Part shown: piece by piece, positions 5,344 through 6,401 of the stretch
Position numbering within the stretch: position 1 is the stretch's first letter
Layout of the letters: each line of letters opens with the position of its first letter
Assembly: GCA_964484145.1 (NCBI GenBank)
Contig: CAZAED010000044.1
Coordinates: 1-6,401, forward strand
DNA: 6,401 nt
Direction of reading: 5' to 3'
Source of the DNA: JAEUSF01 sp964484145
Lineage (GTDB): Bacteria > Patescibacteriota > Doudnabacteria > UBA920
The notes under the pieces: generated by a model
Told to the model about the DNA's origin: nothing
What the model saw: only the letters and a program-made list of their open reading frames with translations
The model's database searches: none
Position numbers and translations under genes: made by a program

Positions 5344-5353
5344 TCCAAACTAT

Positions 5354-5360
5354 AGGAGGT
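5354..5360 (+). promoter_or_regulatory. Consensus ribosome binding site
   Basis: AGGAGGT stands 4 nt before the GTG at 5365 and decides that start. An ATG at 5363-5365, overlapping in another frame, reaches a stop after ten codons and is not the gene. It is the only strong Shine-Dalgarno site upstream of any gene in the window. Confidence 0.85.
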
Positions 5361-5364
5361 ACAT

Positions 5365-6231
5365 GTGTCAGAAGAAAAAAAACTGGGCTATCGTGAATAC
5401 CCGGACCACCGGGTAGTCAAAGATGGTTTACGTGAATTTGAGGAAAAACGCCTTAAGCGGCGCCAGGGAACAATTGAGGAATGGCGTACAGAGGTCGGCT
5501 GTGCTTTCCACTCATCCGATCAAAGCAAGTTATTCATCAAAGACTACCCGAACGTAGCGGGCGGCATGACGCTTCAGGGAGCAAAATATCAGTCCCACGA
5601 AGCTCACTGTCTGGTCAGGCCCACACAAAAATGTTGGGATGAAGAACGCATCCGGACAATGGGCGGCGAAGCCGACCTTAACGAGTTGTTCGATGTAATC
5701 TTCGCCCCTCACATCGACACCGGCGACTTCGTGGATCTGGTTCATTACAACGGAGACGAACGGTCGGCGGCGAGTGAACCCGACTTTCATATGCATATGA
5801 TGGTAAATCAGCGGCCGCCGCATTTGATGAACCACGAACTCAATGAGCGCATGAACGAGCGCTTCGCAAGCTCGAAGTATGTAATCGCTCAGAACGGAAA
5901 CATCATCGCTGTCGTTGATAGCATTCACCAAGTGGGCGAAGTCCAGTTCGTACAAACCGACTATTCACAACATGTGAGTCTTCCTCGTTTAGTAAATGTG
6001 CTCTGCGAAACCATACGGCTGTTCGCTCGCGCTTTCGCCAACACCCGACACGAGTCTTTAGGTCTGCCGCCGGACTTTCAATTGCAACTCGAATTCATGG
6101 GAGGGCGGCTGTACTCCGGTGGGTTCATTCCGATGCTCGCAGGTGTTGGCATTGAGCAACGCCGCCTGCGTCCCACACCCCACCAGTGGACTCCGGCGGA
6201 AACGCATCGCCGCCTCATGGCATACAAATAA
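5365..6231 (+). CDS. Unassigned protein, possibly a diverged GalT/HIT-superfamily member
   Basis: A 288-residue soluble protein with no signal peptide or membrane segment, starting at GTG behind a perfect Shine-Dalgarno site. I do not recognise it by direct family resemblance. Residues 129-147 read N-G-(x)4-A-A-S-E-P-D-F-H-M-H-M-M-V, which lines up with the N-G...A-G-x-S-x-x-H-P-H active-site region of galactose-1-phosphate uridylyltransferase and HIT proteins; His142 and His144 would be the H-x-H. PP at 151-152 followed by an Asn/Glu-rich helix also fits GalT. YPNVAGG (61-67) could be the family's 'N-x-x-P' strand. Near the end, LQLEF (240-244) and the SGGF (251-254) stretch fit the second GalT half (W-H-I-E ... 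G-G-F-E) but lack its histidines, and the CxxC zinc site is absent. Activity is thus uncertain. Codons are more GC-rich than in the minus-strand genes, hinting at separate origin. It is divergent from the sugar operon and has its own promoter and terminator. Confidence 0.8.
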   Translation: MSEEKKLGYREYPDHRVVKDGLREFEEKRLKRRQGTIEEWRTEVGCAFHSSDQSKLFIKDYPNVAGGMTLQGAKYQSHEAHCLVRPTQKCWDEERIRTMGGEADLNELFDVIFAPHIDTGDFVDLVHYNGDERSAASEPDFHMHMMVNQRPPHLMNHELNERMNERFASSKYVIAQNGNIIAVVDSIHQVGEVQFVQTDYSQHVSLPRLVNVLCETIRLFARAFANTRHESLGLPPDFQLQLEFMGGRLYSGGFIPMLAGVGIEQRRLRPTPHQWTPAETHRRLMAYK

Positions 6232-6245
6232 CGGCACACAATCCA

Positions 6246-6301
6246 AAAACCGGATCTGGGAAGTTGCAAGACAAGCAGCTCACCTCGGACCCGGTTTTCA
6301 T
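6246..6301 (+). terminator. Intrinsic terminator of the plus-strand gene
   Basis: AAAACCGG (6246-6253) pairs with CCGGTTTT (6291-6298). After one mismatch TCTGGG (6255-6260) pairs with CTCGGA (6284-6289), and the tip stem AGTTGC (6262-6267) pairs with GCAGCT (6275-6280) around a 7-nt loop. The G-U pairs exist only in plus-strand RNA, so the structure is strand-specific. It ends in TTTTCATTTT and starts 15 nt after the stop codon. Confidence 0.82.
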
Positions 6302-6318
6302 TTTGCCTTTACACTAAA

Positions 6319-6356
6319 ACAAACACTACCATACTGGATAGTATGATAGTGTTTGT
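6319..6356 (-). terminator. Hairpin facing leftward, likely terminator of a convergent gene
   Basis: ACAAACACTA (6319-6328) pairs with TAGTGTTTGT (6347-6356) and CATACT (6330-6335) with AGTATG (6340-6345) around a GGAT loop. The only odd position (6329/6346) is C-A in plus-strand RNA but G-U in minus-strand RNA, giving an unbroken 17-bp stem on the minus strand, followed there by TTTTAG. It therefore fits a transcript arriving from the right edge. Confidence 0.65.
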
Positions 6357-6371
6357 AAATTTTTAGTTTAC

Positions 6372-6401
6372 TTATTGAGACAGTATTTTTTCTTTTAGTA
6401 A
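6372..6401 (-). CDS. Possible C-terminal tail of a minus-strand gene cut by the window edge
   Basis: Read on the minus strand from the edge, one frame gives L-L-K-E-K-I-L-S-Q followed by TAA (6374-6372), a plausible helical C-terminus. The stop is 15 nt before the leftward-facing hairpin at 6319-6356. Nine codons are too few to identify a family, and an open stretch this short can occur by chance; the strand-specific hairpin is the main support. Confidence 0.3.
   Translation of the reverse strand, partial: LLKEKILSQ

Noticed and set aside
5530..5955. Minus-strand open frame inside the plus-strand gene
   Set aside because: It lacks a ribosome binding site and a promoter, while the plus-strand gene has both plus a terminator.

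Overview
The window looks like a fragment of an AT-rich bacterial chromosome, most likely a Candidate Phyla Radiation (Patescibacteria) member. This rests on the family mix (small sugar-nucleotide enzymes of the type common in those genomes), the absence of Shine-Dalgarno sites before five of six main genes, A/T-rich third codon positions and hairpin-filled spacers. It is an inference from style, not a taxonomic assignment. TGA is used as a genuine stop, so a TGA-recoding lineage (SR1/Gracilibacteria) is not indicated.

Layout: bases 1 to about 70 are GC-rich coding DNA that does not belong with the rest; the join truncates an SDR oxidoreductase gene. From 71 to 5240 five genes lie on the minus strand and are read right to left: an NAD-dependent sugar epimerase/dehydratase (4305-5240), a sugar-1-phosphate nucleotidyltransferase (3482-4216), a GHMP sugar kinase (2385-3392), a divergent UDP-glucose/GDP-mannose dehydrogenase-like protein (840-2138) and the SDR protein (53-724). 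A divergent plus-strand gene (5365-6231) encodes a protein that I read as a very diverged GalT/HIT-like two-half protein. It ends at a strong terminator (6246-6301). A second terminator facing the other way (6319-6356) and a possible minus-strand gene tail (6372-6401) suggest a convergent neighbour beyond the right edge.

Together the minus-strand genes look like an activated-sugar pathway for surface glycan. The kinase and nucleotidyltransferase resemble the HddA/HddC pair that makes NDP-heptose from heptose 7-phosphate, while the epimerase and dehydrogenase interconvert or oxidise nucleotide sugars. The isomerase and phosphatase of the heptose route are not in the window.

The most unusual content is between the genes. 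Three of the four spacers in the minus-strand cluster are filled by arrays of degenerate short tandem repeats that switch to reverse-complement orientation halfway and so fold into hairpins. The repeat period differs in each: 8 bp (735-842), 7 bp (ten exact-length units, 3402-3471) and 9 bp (4223-4310). Two of them supply the stop codon of the upstream gene, and the 7- and 8-bp arrays place stops in all three sense frames. The fourth spacer (2139-2384) carries a different, palindromic element. The divergent promoter region (5241-5364) has two predicted sigma70-type promoters whose -35 boxes overlap by five bases, plus an 11-bp hairpin at the predicted 5' end of the plus-strand message.
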